Source of the DNA: Nitrospirota bacterium
Lineage (GTDB): Bacteria; Nitrospirota; UBA9217
Direction of reading: 5' to 3'
Assembly: GCA_035516965.1 (NCBI GenBank)
Contig: DATIZR010000047.1
Span: 1 to 38,751 of the forward strand
DNA length: 38,751 nt
The notes below the pieces were generated by a model. That model ran no database searches. It was not told the DNA's origin and saw only the letters and a list, made by a program, of their open reading frames with translations. Below, one piece after another: positions 32,151 through 38,751 of this stretch (positions are counted from its first letter, which is position 1; every line of letters starts with the position of its first letter). The position numbers and the translations under genes are program-made.

Positions 32151-33350
32151 ATGGACACCTCGCAGAAATTAACTGCCTTTCAAGTATTCAAAATATTCTT
32201 GAGGCTCGGCTTGACGTCGTTTGGCGGACCGGTAGCGCATCTCGGATACTTTCGAAACGAATTTGTCGCTCGACGCAAAACTTTGAGCGAGGAGGCGTAT
32301 GCCGATCTCGTCGCCCTGTGCCAGTTTCTTCCCGGTCCGGCCAGCAGCCAGGTCGGCATCTCAATCGGAATGTCTCAGGCGGGTATCCGCGGCGCTTTGG
32401 CGGCATGGGCCGGGTTCACCCTGCCATCGGCCTTGGCGCTGATCCTGTTCGGGTATGGCGTTAACACCTTGCAGAGCGCCGTGGTCCACGCCGGCTGGCT
32501 CCATGGGTTGAAGGTTGTCGCCGTAGCGGTAGTGGCCCTGGCGATCCGGGGAATGGCAAAGGCATTGGCTCCCGACCGGCCCCGCGGCACAATGGCCGTA
32601 CTTTCCACGGTGCTTGTGCTTGTCTGGCCAAGCGCCTGGGGACAGATAATCGCGATTCTCGTCGGCGGGCTGTTCGGGCTGATTATTTTGAAGTCAGACA
32701 TTGTGCCGGGCCATTCAACCCTGCACATCCCGATCAATCGTGCCACGGCAATTTTCTGTATCGGCCTGTTTGCCGTATTGCTCTTCGGTATTCCCATTCT
32801 TGCGGGATACGTTCACGGTCATACGATAGCGCTCATTGACAGCTTCTACAGAACAGGCTCTCTGGTCTTTGGCGGCGGACATGTTGTTCTCCCCCTGTTG
32901 CAGACAGCAGTCGTTTCTCCGGGATGGGTAAGCAAAGATCTGTTTCTGGCTGGTTACGGGGCTGCCCAAGCGGTGCCGGGACCCCTGTTCACTTTTTCCG
33001 CCTATCTCGGAACGGTCATGCAACCGTCGCCCAGCGGCTGGGTCGGCGGAGCCATCTGTTTGACAGTTATTTATGTGCCGTCATTCCTTCTCCTGATGGG
33101 AATCCTCCCTTTCTGGGAGACGCTGAGAAAAGAAAAGGCTGTCCGGTGCGCTCTGATGGGAGTCAACGCGGCTGTCGTAGGGCTGCTTTTGGCGGCATTT
33201 TATGACCCCGTCTGGACGAGCGGCATCTTGTCGGCACATGATTTCATCCTGGGGCTGATAGCCTTTTGTCTTCTTTCTCTCTGGAAAACTCCACCCTGGG
33301 TGGTGGTGACAATAACCGCGCTGGGCGGAATGCTTGCTGCGATGCTGTGA
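32151..33350 (+). CDS. chrA: Chromate transporter (ChrA, bidomain)
   Basis: A 399-residue CHR-family transporter with two homologous halves and about ten helices. Domain one has RLGLTSFGGPVAHLGYFRNE (about residues 16-36) and FLPGPASSQVGIS; domain two has RTGSLVFGGGHVVLPLLQ and AVPGPLFTFSAYLG, the conserved FGGxxx/PGP motifs of ChrA. It exports chromate, possibly with sulfate as the natural counterpart, so it fits a metal-tolerance setting. The ATG at 32151 is chosen because MDTSQKLTAFQVFKIFLRLG is a normal family N-terminus; no good ribosome site is visible at either candidate start. Confidence 0.9.
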   Translation: MDTSQKLTAFQVFKIFLRLGLTSFGGPVAHLGYFRNEFVARRKTLSEEAYADLVALCQFLPGPASSQVGISIGMSQAGIRGALAAWAGFTLPSALALILFGYGVNTLQSAVVHAGWLHGLKVVAVAVVALAIRGMAKALAPDRPRGTMAVLSTVLVLVWPSAWGQIIAILVGGLFGLIILKSDIVPGHSTLHIPINRATAIFCIGLFAVLLFGIPILAGYVHGHTIALIDSFYRTGSLVFGGGHVVLPLLQTAVVSPGWVSKDLFLAGYGAAQAVPGPLFTFSAYLGTVMQPSPSGWVGGAICLTVIYVPSFLLLMGILPFWETLRKEKAVRCALMGVNAAVVGLLLAAFYDPVWTSGILSAHDFILGLIAFCLLSLWKTPPWVVVTITALGGMLAAML

Positions 33351-33491
33351 CAGAGAGCACGCACTTCTTCCTGTTATCTCCACCCGTGATGTTCTTTTCA
33401 CAAGGAGTTTATAATGGGAACCTGTCTTTAATTTCTAACGGCCTTGATCAGAGATCGGGAGTATAAGACTAACGCGACGAAAGGCGGATTC

Positions 33492-34511
33492 ATGATGAGA
33501 ACATTATTATTGCTTTTTTGCAGCCTGTGCATAAGCACGATCTCTTATGCTGCGGAACCCGGGTATCACGTGATCAAGAAACTGCATCTCGGCGGTGACG
33601 GGGGCTGGGATTATCTGACGGTGGATAGCACAGCGCGTCGCCTGTACCTATCGCGAAGTACCCACGTGATGGTGGTCGATATCGACACCGATAGATTGAT
33701 AGGCGACATCCCGGACACACCGGGTGTCCACGGAATCGCTCTGGCGCCGGAGCTGAAACGTGGCTTTATCAGCAATGGGAAAGCAGATACGGCGACTATT
33801 TTCGACTTGAACACGCTCAAGGTTCTTGGATACGTGAAAACAGGAGCCAATCCCGATGCGATACTTTACGACCCTGCCTTCAAACGGCTATTCACGTTCA
33901 ATGGACGAAGCAAAGACGCAACCGTGTTCGATGCAGTATCTGATAAGGTCCTCGGTACGATCGCCCTCGGCGGAAAGCCGGAATTTGCCGCAACCGACGG
34001 CAGGGGCAGGGTCTATGTGAATATCGAAGATACGAGCGAGGTTGTCGAAATCGACAGCCAAAAGCGCGCAGTGACAAAGCGGTCCTCGCTCAAGCCTTGC
34101 GAAGAGCCCACGGGCATGGCCATTGATGCGGAGCAGCACCGGGTCTTTGCCGGATGCCACAGCAGGGTCATGGCCGTTCTGGATACGGATACGGGCAACG
34201 TGATCTCCTTCGTTCCGATCGGCGAGGGTGTTGACGGGAACGGATTTGATCCCGGGACGGGGCTGGCGTTCAGTTCCAATGGAGACGGCACTCTCACCGT
34301 GGTGCGGGAGGCATCTCCCGGGAAGTTCGAGGTGGTTCAGACGGTCACCACGCAGCGCGGATCCCGCACCATGGCCATCGACCCCAGGAACCACACCCTA
34401 TACTTGCCGGCAGCTGAATTTGCAGCCCTCCTGCCGGCTACCCCGTCAACGCCAAAGCCGCGACCAACAATGGTCAAGGACAGCTTTACGGTTCTGGTGG
34501 TCGGAAGATAG
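33492..34511 (+). CDS. Exported YVTN-type beta-propeller protein
   Basis: A 339-residue periplasmic protein. A signal peptide (MMRTLLLLFCSLCISTISYA, cleaved near AAE) is followed by repeats of the YVTN/NHL-like kind: DYLTVDSTARRLYLSR, GIALAPELKRGFISN, AILYDPAFKRLFTFN, FAATDGRGRVYVNIE and TMAIDPRNHTLYLPAA, giving a six- or seven-bladed propeller. Such proteins bind partners or substrates; no enzyme motif is seen. Ribosome site AAAGGCGGATTC precedes the ATG. In the short stretch upstream, a perfect TATAAT at 33410-33415 could be a -10 and an AAGGAG-led five-codon frame follows it. Confidence 0.82.
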   Translation: MMRTLLLLFCSLCISTISYAAEPGYHVIKKLHLGGDGGWDYLTVDSTARRLYLSRSTHVMVVDIDTDRLIGDIPDTPGVHGIALAPELKRGFISNGKADTATIFDLNTLKVLGYVKTGANPDAILYDPAFKRLFTFNGRSKDATVFDAVSDKVLGTIALGGKPEFAATDGRGRVYVNIEDTSEVVEIDSQKRAVTKRSSLKPCEEPTGMAIDAEQHRVFAGCHSRVMAVLDTDTGNVISFVPIGEGVDGNGFDPGTGLAFSSNGDGTLTVVREASPGKFEVVQTVTTQRGSRTMAIDPRNHTLYLPAAEFAALLPATPSTPKPRPTMVKDSFTVLVVGR

Positions 34512-34709
34512 AGCCTCGTGAACGTATTAGGTGTAGCGCATTCTGAGTGAGCAGTCATTAGTTCATACTTTACTAGAGAAGCAGCAAAAGAATTGCGAAA
34601 GGCCGGCATCTCGCAATTGATGACAGTTGTGTACTTCTGTAAACTTTCTCGTCATATTGTCTGCCGCATTGAAAATGAGTTTCTATTACATAGGAGGAGA
34701 TGAATTTAT

Positions 34710-35177
34710 ATGAATCACAAGAAGATCGTGATGGAACACGATAAAAAGATTGCCCTCGTCGCACATGACAATAAGAAACGTGATCTGGTTGAGTGGGCAA
34801 AATACAATCAAGTGCTCCTGGCTCATCACAAGATATACGCAACGGGGACAACCGGCGAGATTTTGGAACAACAGCTTGGCTTCAAAATTAACAAACTCCA
34901 GAGCGGGCCTTTGGGCGGGGATCAGCAAATCGGCGCCAAGATAGCCGACGGCGAGATCGATTTTCTCATTTTTTTCTGGGATCCGCTCGAACCGCAGCCC
35001 CACGATCCGGATGTGAAGGCGCTCCTGCGCATGGCTGTCGTTTGGAATATTCCCATTGCCTGCAATCGCGCCTCCGCCGATTTCATGATCTCCTCCCCGT
35101 TGATGGATGGCGATTATGATCGTCTTGTGCCGGATTACAATGTCTATCGAAGCCGGAAAATTGTTGGGGATGGATGA
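34710..35177 (+). CDS. mgsA: Methylglyoxal synthase
   Basis: A 155-residue enzyme that converts dihydroxyacetone phosphate to methylglyoxal and phosphate, a bypass of lower glycolysis used under phosphate limitation. Motifs: [18 protein letters not shown] (about 12-29), [11 protein letters not shown] (about 44-54), [20 protein letters not shown] (about 64-83), [23 protein letters not shown] and [16 protein letters not shown]. The phosphate-binding Thr/Gly and catalytic Asp residues are present. The ATG follows a TAGGAGGAGATGAATTTAT ribosome site. It stands alone on the plus strand. Confidence 0.95.
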   Translation: MNHKKIVMEHDKKIALVAHDNKKRDLVEWAKYNQVLLAHHKIYATGTTGEILEQQLGFKINKLQSGPLGGDQQIGAKIADGEIDFLIFFWDPLEPQPHDPDVKALLRMAVVWNIPIACNRASADFMISSPLMDGDYDRLVPDYNVYRSRKIVGDG

Positions 35178-35403
35178 GCGGGGCAAGGCGCGGCTGGATC
35201 ATACGAGTGACGTCTCCTCCTTTGTTGTGAATCAAATGCTTCGCTACCGCGAGAAGCAACCCTGCCGGAATGAAGCGCCATCCCGGTATGGTATAATGCA
35301 TACTGGAAAGGCCGAGTGAGACTTGCCATGAGCAATAAAAACCCGGGAAGCAAATAAAACGATAGCCAAACGATTAGCAGAAGAGGTCTTCAGCAAGGGA
35401 AAG

Positions 35404-35757
35404 ATGGATGTCTTTGACGAGATATTCGCGGACAGCTATGTAATGCACAACATGCCCGTTCCGAACATACCCGGAACGAAAGAGGGGTTCAGGAAACTGG
35501 TGCTCGCGACGAGGCACGCATTCCCCGACGTTCAGGTGCACGTCGACGACATGGTCGCGGAGGGTGACTTTGCTGTTTTTCACGACCATGTTGAGGCAAC
35601 GAGCACGGGCGATTTTCTGGGTGTTCCGCCGAGCGGCGGGCGGATCGCGTGGACCGAGATCCACTTCCTCCGGATCGTGGACGGCAAGATCGTGGAGCAT
35701 TGGACCAACTTTGACCAGCTTGGGATCCTGATGCAACTCGGAGCCATCCCCTCGTAG
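35404..35757 (+). CDS. SnoaL-like ester cyclase family protein, N-terminus shifted
   Basis: A 117-residue NTF2/SnoaL-fold protein: MDVFDEIFADSYVMHNMPVP, FRKLVLATRHAFPDVQVHVD, VAEGDFAVFHDHVEATSTGD, IHFLRIVDGKIVEHWTNFDQL. This is the layout of SnoaL-like polyketide-cyclase or ester-cyclase proteins, often of unknown substrate. The in-frame sequence before the ATG reads ANKTIAKRLAEEVFSKGK, the usual first helix, but has no start. An ATG at 35329 (MSNKN) would reach it after a one-base shift in a run of five A near 35339. So the true gene probably begins at 35329, with an indel or sequencing error; alternatively the ATG at 35404 gives a short form. Confidence 0.75.
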   Translation: MDVFDEIFADSYVMHNMPVPNIPGTKEGFRKLVLATRHAFPDVQVHVDDMVAEGDFAVFHDHVEATSTGDFLGVPPSGGRIAWTEIHFLRIVDGKIVEHWTNFDQLGILMQLGAIPS

Positions 35758-36091
35758 TCTGAGTGAACGTGCGGAACGCTTGTTCTCGGTCGGGCTGTCG
35801 AGGAGAGCAACACGAAACCCGAAAATGCTGTTGGGTTGCGCTTCGCGTAACCCAGCCTACGAACCACACCGCGGACTTGCAGATGCTCTTCGTTGCTCCA
35901 GAATCGAGGGAGACTTGGAGAATAGGGTTGGAGTTTGTAGTGAGCTTTTCTTCCCGTACTTGTTGAGATCGCCAATTTTGCAACACTGCATGTTTGAACC
36001 CGTATTCTTCAGTCAGAATCTACCGTCTCCTGCCCTTATGACACTATTGATTTGATTCTCCTGACTCAAGATAAAAGTTACGCAGGTAACA
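35758..36091. other. Intergenic gap with a REP-like hairpin
   Basis: No credible gene. It contains the short hairpin described at 35829-35861; the remaining sequence shows nothing I recognise. Confidence 0.5.
35829..35861. repeat. REP-like palindromic element
   Basis: A hairpin with GGGTT (35833-35837) pairing AACCC (35849-35853) and an inner GCG-CTT-CGC, flanked by TGTT and AGCCTACG. This TTGGGTTxCGC...AACCCAxCCTACG form is widespread as a dispersed element in bacterial intergenic DNA. Only one copy is visible here. Confidence 0.5.
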
Positions 36092-36121
36092 TTGCAAAGC
36101 CACCTCTCGACCTGGTACAAT
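36092..36121 (+). promoter_or_regulatory. Sigma-70 promoter of the arsenosugar pair
   Basis: TTGCAA (36092-36097) and TACAAT (36116-36121) with an 18-base spacer; start near 36128, about 22 bases before ATG 36150, which has an AAAGGAGGACACT ribosome site. Confidence 0.5.
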
Positions 36122-36149
36122 GACCGGCGGGTCAATAAAGGAGGACACT

Positions 36150-36482
36150 ATGGGAGATTATTACAAAGCCGAAGATTTAGATCGGTTCGGGGAAGTAGGA
36201 AAACACAACCCTGAGCTATTCAAAAAGTTTCTTGCGTGGTACACTGCTGCTCTAGAGCCTGGCATGCTCACAAAACGGGAAAAAGCATTAATCGGAGTTG
36301 CCGTTGCGCATGCGGTTCAGTGTCCCTACTGTATTGATGCCTATACCAAAGCCTGCATGGAGGAAGGCATGAGCCTCGAACATATCACGGAGGCGGTTCA
36401 TGTGGCAGCCGCGATCAGGGGCGGCGCTTCCCTTGTGCACACGATCCAGGCACATAACGTCGCGGACAAGCTCTCTTTGTGA
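36150..36482 (+). CDS. Arsenosugar biosynthesis-associated peroxidase-like protein
   Basis: A 110-residue AhpD/carboxymuconolactone-decarboxylase-fold protein with the redox motif C58-PY-C61 in HAVQCPYCIDAYTK and the following EAVHVAAAIRGGASLVHTI. It closely fits the small peroxidase-like family that accompanies ArsS (family TIGR04169, from memory). It sits directly before arsS, 13 bases apart on one transcript. The role in arsenosugar formation is not proven; it may handle redox or a thiol-bound intermediate. Confidence 0.88.
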   Translation: MGDYYKAEDLDRFGEVGKHNPELFKKFLAWYTAALEPGMLTKREKALIGVAVAHAVQCPYCIDAYTKACMEEGMSLEHITEAVHVAAAIRGGASLVHTIQAHNVADKLSL

Positions 36483-36495
36483 GGAATCGACCGTC

Positions 36496-37452
36496 ATGCA
36501 GGAATCAGCTTTTTCCAAAAAGGTGCTTTCGGTACATTCAGGGCCGCTCACGGCCAGGGAGATCCCGACCCTCCAGGTGAACGTAGGGTACCGTTGCAAC
36601 CTGTCGTGCAAGCATTGTCATGTAGAGGGTGGTCCTTCCCGGACAGAAATGATGGACGAGGAGACCGTGGATAGTGTCCTTGCTGTGCTCGCGAGATTAC
36701 CGATCGGTACCATCGACATTACCGGCGGCGCTCCTGAAATGAACCCTCACTTCAGATATTTGATTACCGAAGCACGAAAATTGAACAAACATGTTATAGC
36801 ACGCACGAACCTGGCCATCTTTTATGAAGAAGGTATGGAGGATATCCCCGAATTTTATCGGGAAAGGAGTGTGGAGCTCGTTGCCTCTCTGCCCTATTAT
36901 ATCGAAGACACTGTCGATCGCGTGCGGGGCGGCGGGATCTTCAAGAAATGCATTACATCGCTCCAGAACCTGAACTCTCTGGGATACGGCGAGCAGGGAG
37001 GCCTCGTCCTGAACCTGGTCTATAACCCGCCGGGCGCATTTCTTGCGCCCGACCAGAGGACCCTTGAAGCGGAATATAAGAGAGAACTGCAGGCCCGGTT
37101 TGGCATTTCTTTCAACAGACTCTACACTTTCACCAATATGCCCATCGGCAGGTTCAGGCAATTTCTCGCGCGCACCGGTAATCTTGATAAGTACATGGAC
37201 AAGCTTATCTGTTCGTTCAATCCAGCGACCCTCGACGGCATCATGTGCCGCCATCTGGTCAGTGTTGGATGGGACGGAATACTCTATGACTGCGACTTTA
37301 ACCAGGTACTCGATATAGCAGTGAGTACCGCGCGCACGAACATCCGGGACTTCGATCTAGCTGCTATTTCACAACGTACTATTAATGTAGGTGACCATTG
37401 CTTCGGGTGCACTGCAGGCCAGGGTTCAACTTGAATAGGTTCGACTGCGTAG
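36496..37452 (+). CDS. arsS: Arsenosugar radical SAM protein ArsS, predicted selenoprotein
   Basis: A radical SAM enzyme (CxxxCxxC at C34, C38, C41 in GYRCNLSCKHC) with a C-terminal DUF3641-type Cys-rich domain. It acts in arsenosugar synthesis, probably joining a ribosyl or adenosyl unit to methylated arsenic. The C-terminus reads HCFGCTAGQGST then TGA at 37432-37434, then five codons IGSTA and TAG at 37450-37452. Family members end HCFGCTAGxGSxC, with Cys or Sec at that position, so TGA is best read as Sec313, giving 318 residues. If it is a true stop, the protein is 312 residues and lacks this residue. The ATG at 36496 lies just past the peroxidase-like gene, with GAGGA before it. No arsM is in the window. 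Confidence 0.88.
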
Positions 37453-37469
37453 CAGGCAGGCTGCCTGCT
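37451..37469 (+). promoter_or_regulatory. Candidate bacterial SECIS of arsS
   Basis: Sixteen bases after the TGA, AGCAGGCA pairs perfectly with TGCCTGCT around a GGC loop: eight pairs, loop starting 25 nt after the UGA with G at its first position. It overlaps the TAG stop and is not followed by a T run (GATAAAAG), so a terminator is unlikely. Folded by eye. Confidence 0.6.
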
Positions 37470-37609
37470 GATAAAAGAAACGCTACTAACGGCAGTATCA
37501 TGTTCTTCCTAAAACGGCTGAAGTTGCCACTCTTGAAACAGTTCAGATTTCATGCCGTAGCTGTTACTATCTGCCCTAAAAACCCATTCTACTCGAGCTG
37601 ATTTTATTC

Positions 37610-37638
37610 TTGCCTACCGCTATTCCCTATGATATATT
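37610..37638 (+). promoter_or_regulatory. Sigma-70 promoter before the ModE-like gene
   Basis: TTGCCT (37610-37615) and TATATT (37633-37638) with a 17-base spacer. The predicted start falls at or next to ATG 37645, and no ribosome site is visible, so the mRNA may be leaderless. Confidence 0.4.
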
Positions 37639-37644
37639 GCGCTC

Positions 37645-38025
37645 ATGCCGATGCCGAAAAGAAAGAGTAACCATAAGCGTTGCATCGAACCCATTCGTGG
37701 CGTGCGCGGCCGAATCTGGATAGACGGTCCAGAGGGCACATTCATTGGTTGGGGTCGAGTTAATCTGCTTGAACAAATCCGTGAGCAAGGTTCGATAACC
37801 AAAGCCGCTAAGTCCCTGGAAATGGCATATCGCCATGCTTGGGATCTTGTGGACTCCATGAACCGGCAATCAAAGATGCCATTTGTTGAGGTGTCCGCCG
37901 GTGGCAAAGGCGGTGGTGGTGCGCGAGTCACGGAAGAAGGCGAGAAGGCAATCCGGCTTTTTCGTCAATTTGCTGAAGATTTCAAAGTCTTCTTAGAGCG
38001 AGAACAAAAGAAGTTGCGTTTGTAA
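37645..38025 (+). CDS. ModE-like winged-helix regulator (N-terminal domain only)
   Basis: A 126-residue DNA-binding protein matching the N-terminal LysR-type HTH domain of ModE: GRIWIDGPEGTFIGWGRVNLLEQIREQGSITKAAKSLEMAYRHAWDLVDSMN (recognition helix around residues 52-70), then GGKGGGGARVTEEGEKAIRLF with the Gly-rich wing. The molybdate-binding MOP domains of full-length ModE are absent, as in many short ModE proteins. It lies upstream of an iron-sulfur subunit gene that could belong to a molybdo-enzyme, and might regulate it. No ribosome site is visible. Confidence 0.85.
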   Translation: MPMPKRKSNHKRCIEPIRGVRGRIWIDGPEGTFIGWGRVNLLEQIREQGSITKAAKSLEMAYRHAWDLVDSMNRQSKMPFVEVSAGGKGGGGARVTEEGEKAIRLFRQFAEDFKVFLEREQKKLRL

Positions 38026-38304
38026 GAAAAAGTGCCGCAAGCGTGTTCCCAATAGTTCTGCAGGATCGGCACAGATCGGTGCAAATGAAAAGGGGCGGAA
38101 TACTCCCAGGATTCCTCCCATTGCACTGATCTGTGCCGAGTTTTCTCGTTTCAATAAACATCTTGGGACCTTTCGTTCCGCTTACCTGTAGTTCGTTATT
38201 TTAATTACGCCTGGAGATGTTCGCCTGTTCGCATATTCGCAAGGCAGGGCATGTTGATTTCGAATTTATTGTAATAAGGGAGAAGCCGAAAGGACTCGAT
38301 AAGG
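38026..38304. other. Gap between the regulator and the iron-sulfur subunit gene
   Basis: About 280 bases with no gene. It holds the long inverted repeat at 38066-38139 and an imperfect dyad CGTTA-N6-TTACG at 38194-38209 that could be a ModE-type site. Confidence 0.5.
38066..38139. repeat. Long inverted repeat (21-bp arms)
   Basis: The arm at 38066-38087 and the arm at 38119-38139 are complementary over 21 bp apart from one G-T-type difference and one extra A. An inner GGAAT/ATTCC pair extends the fold. TTTTCTCGTTTC follows on the plus strand, so it could end the ModE-like transcript; it could also be a small mobile repeat. Confidence 0.6.
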
Positions 38305-38751
38305 ATGAAGACACTGCGAACGCTGCACACGAGCACGATACAGATCACGGTCAATGGCAGACAGATCAATGCCCAAAAAGGCAAATCCATTCTGGAGGCC
38401 TGCAAGGAAGCGTCCATCTTCATCCCGACGCTGTGTTATGACGAACGGCTTGAGGCCTACGGAGGCTGCCGGTTATGCATTGTTGAAGTGAAGGGCATCA
38501 ATAGACCGCTGACCTCGTGCACAACGCCCGTCGAGGACGGGATGGAAATCAAGACTGAGAGCGAGACCCTGACCAGGCTCAGAAGAACAACGCTTTCCCT
38601 GGTTCTTTCTAACCATCCCAACGACTGCATGTGCTGTGACAGTGCGGGAGACTGCGCGCTTCAGGAGCTGGCCTACCTGTATGATATAAAGCCCGGAACA
38701 TTCGCGGGCGAGAAATGGGACAAACCGATACGGGAAGACAACCCGTTCATA
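38305..38751 (+). CDS. NuoG/FdhA-type iron-sulfur subunit, N-terminal part
   Basis: Open at the right edge: 149 codons from ATG 38305. Residues about 12-85 form a plant-type 2Fe-2S domain with Cys at 44, 55, 58 and 72 (YGGCRLCIVEV). Next is a His-Cys 4Fe-4S site, H104-x3-C108-x2-C111-x5-C117 (HPNDCMCCDSAGDC), as in NuoG, HoxU and NAD-linked formate dehydrogenase alpha subunits. Beyond that the gene is cut. The full protein could be a formate dehydrogenase (FdhA), NuoG or a hydrogenase subunit; the ModE-like regulator just upstream favours a molybdo-enzyme. Ribosome site AAGG precedes the start. Confidence 0.9.
   Translation, partial: MKTLRTLHTSTIQITVNGRQINAQKGKSILEACKEASIFIPTLCYDERLEAYGGCRLCIVEVKGINRPLTSCTTPVEDGMEIKTESETLTRLRRTTLSLVLSNHPNDCMCCDSAGDCALQELAYLYDIKPGTFAGEKWDKPIREDNPFI

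Noticed and set aside
37451-37469. The hairpin after arsS as a transcription terminator
   Set aside because: No T run follows (GATAAAAG), and its loop position and G content fit a SECIS better.

Overview
This 38.75 kb window comes from a GC-rich Gram-negative bacterium with an anaerobic or microaerophilic, metal- and sulfur-oriented lifestyle. Evidence for this is the exported c-type cytochromes, an outer-membrane efflux protein, hemerythrins, a DsrC-like protein, YeeE/YedE-type transporters, a P-II/Amt pair behind a sigma-54 promoter, and a molybdo-enzyme gene at the right edge. The gene mix resembles Nitrospirota or Geobacter-like Desulfobacterota, but the window alone does not fix the taxon. 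No rRNA, tRNA, CRISPR array, prophage or insertion sequence was seen.

Layout. 0.1-3.1 kb: a frameshifted DUF1579-like gene, a DUF2461 protein, a CapA-family metallophosphatase and a small dimeric alpha/beta-barrel protein. 3.4-5.8 kb: a five-heme cytochrome, a DsrC-like protein and an exported rhodanese; the cytochrome and the rhodanese are each split by one in-frame TGA. 5.98-12.9 kb: a YbhGFSR-type ABC exporter operon (TetR regulator, HlyD adaptor, two ATPases, two permeases) divergent from an outer-membrane efflux lipoprotein, with a perfect 16-bp palindrome on the shared promoter. 13-22 kb: RhlE-type helicase, small periplasmic protein, aldo/keto reductase, DCC protein, di-heme peroxidase, OsmC, mono-heme cytochrome, two bacteriohemerythrins and a membrane cytochrome. 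22-29.4 kb: small regulatory, cysteine-rich and membrane proteins, two PilZ-type proteins, a YeeE/YedE pair, an iron-sulfur protein and a stand-alone AsnC-type ligand domain. 29.6-31.8 kb: glnK, an SMR-like gene and amt. 32-38.75 kb: chromate transporter, beta-propeller protein, methylglyoxal synthase, SnoaL-like protein, the arsenosugar pair (peroxidase-like protein plus radical SAM ArsS), a ModE-like regulator, and the start of a NuoG/FdhA-type iron-sulfur subunit.

Main result. Three genes carry an in-frame TGA that is best read as selenocysteine: the cytochrome (codon 312, TGA at 4443-4445), the rhodanese (codon 96, 5546-5548, minus strand) and ArsS (codon 313, 37432-37434). In each, the frame continues with family-like sequence. 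In the rhodanese and ArsS the TGA sits where relatives have Cys. In all three a hairpin with an apical loop starting about 22-25 nt after the TGA fits the geometry of a bacterial SECIS. The cytochrome/rhodanese pair recalls the Geobacter ext selenite/tellurite-type cluster (ExtKL and ExtH), but here the porin is absent and a DsrC-like protein without the C-terminal cysteines sits beside the rhodanese. ArsS is known to have selenoprotein members. The truncated last gene follows a ModE-like regulator and may be a formate dehydrogenase, itself often a selenoprotein. Sec machinery (selA, selB, selC, selD) is not in the window and must be found elsewhere in the genome for this reading to hold.
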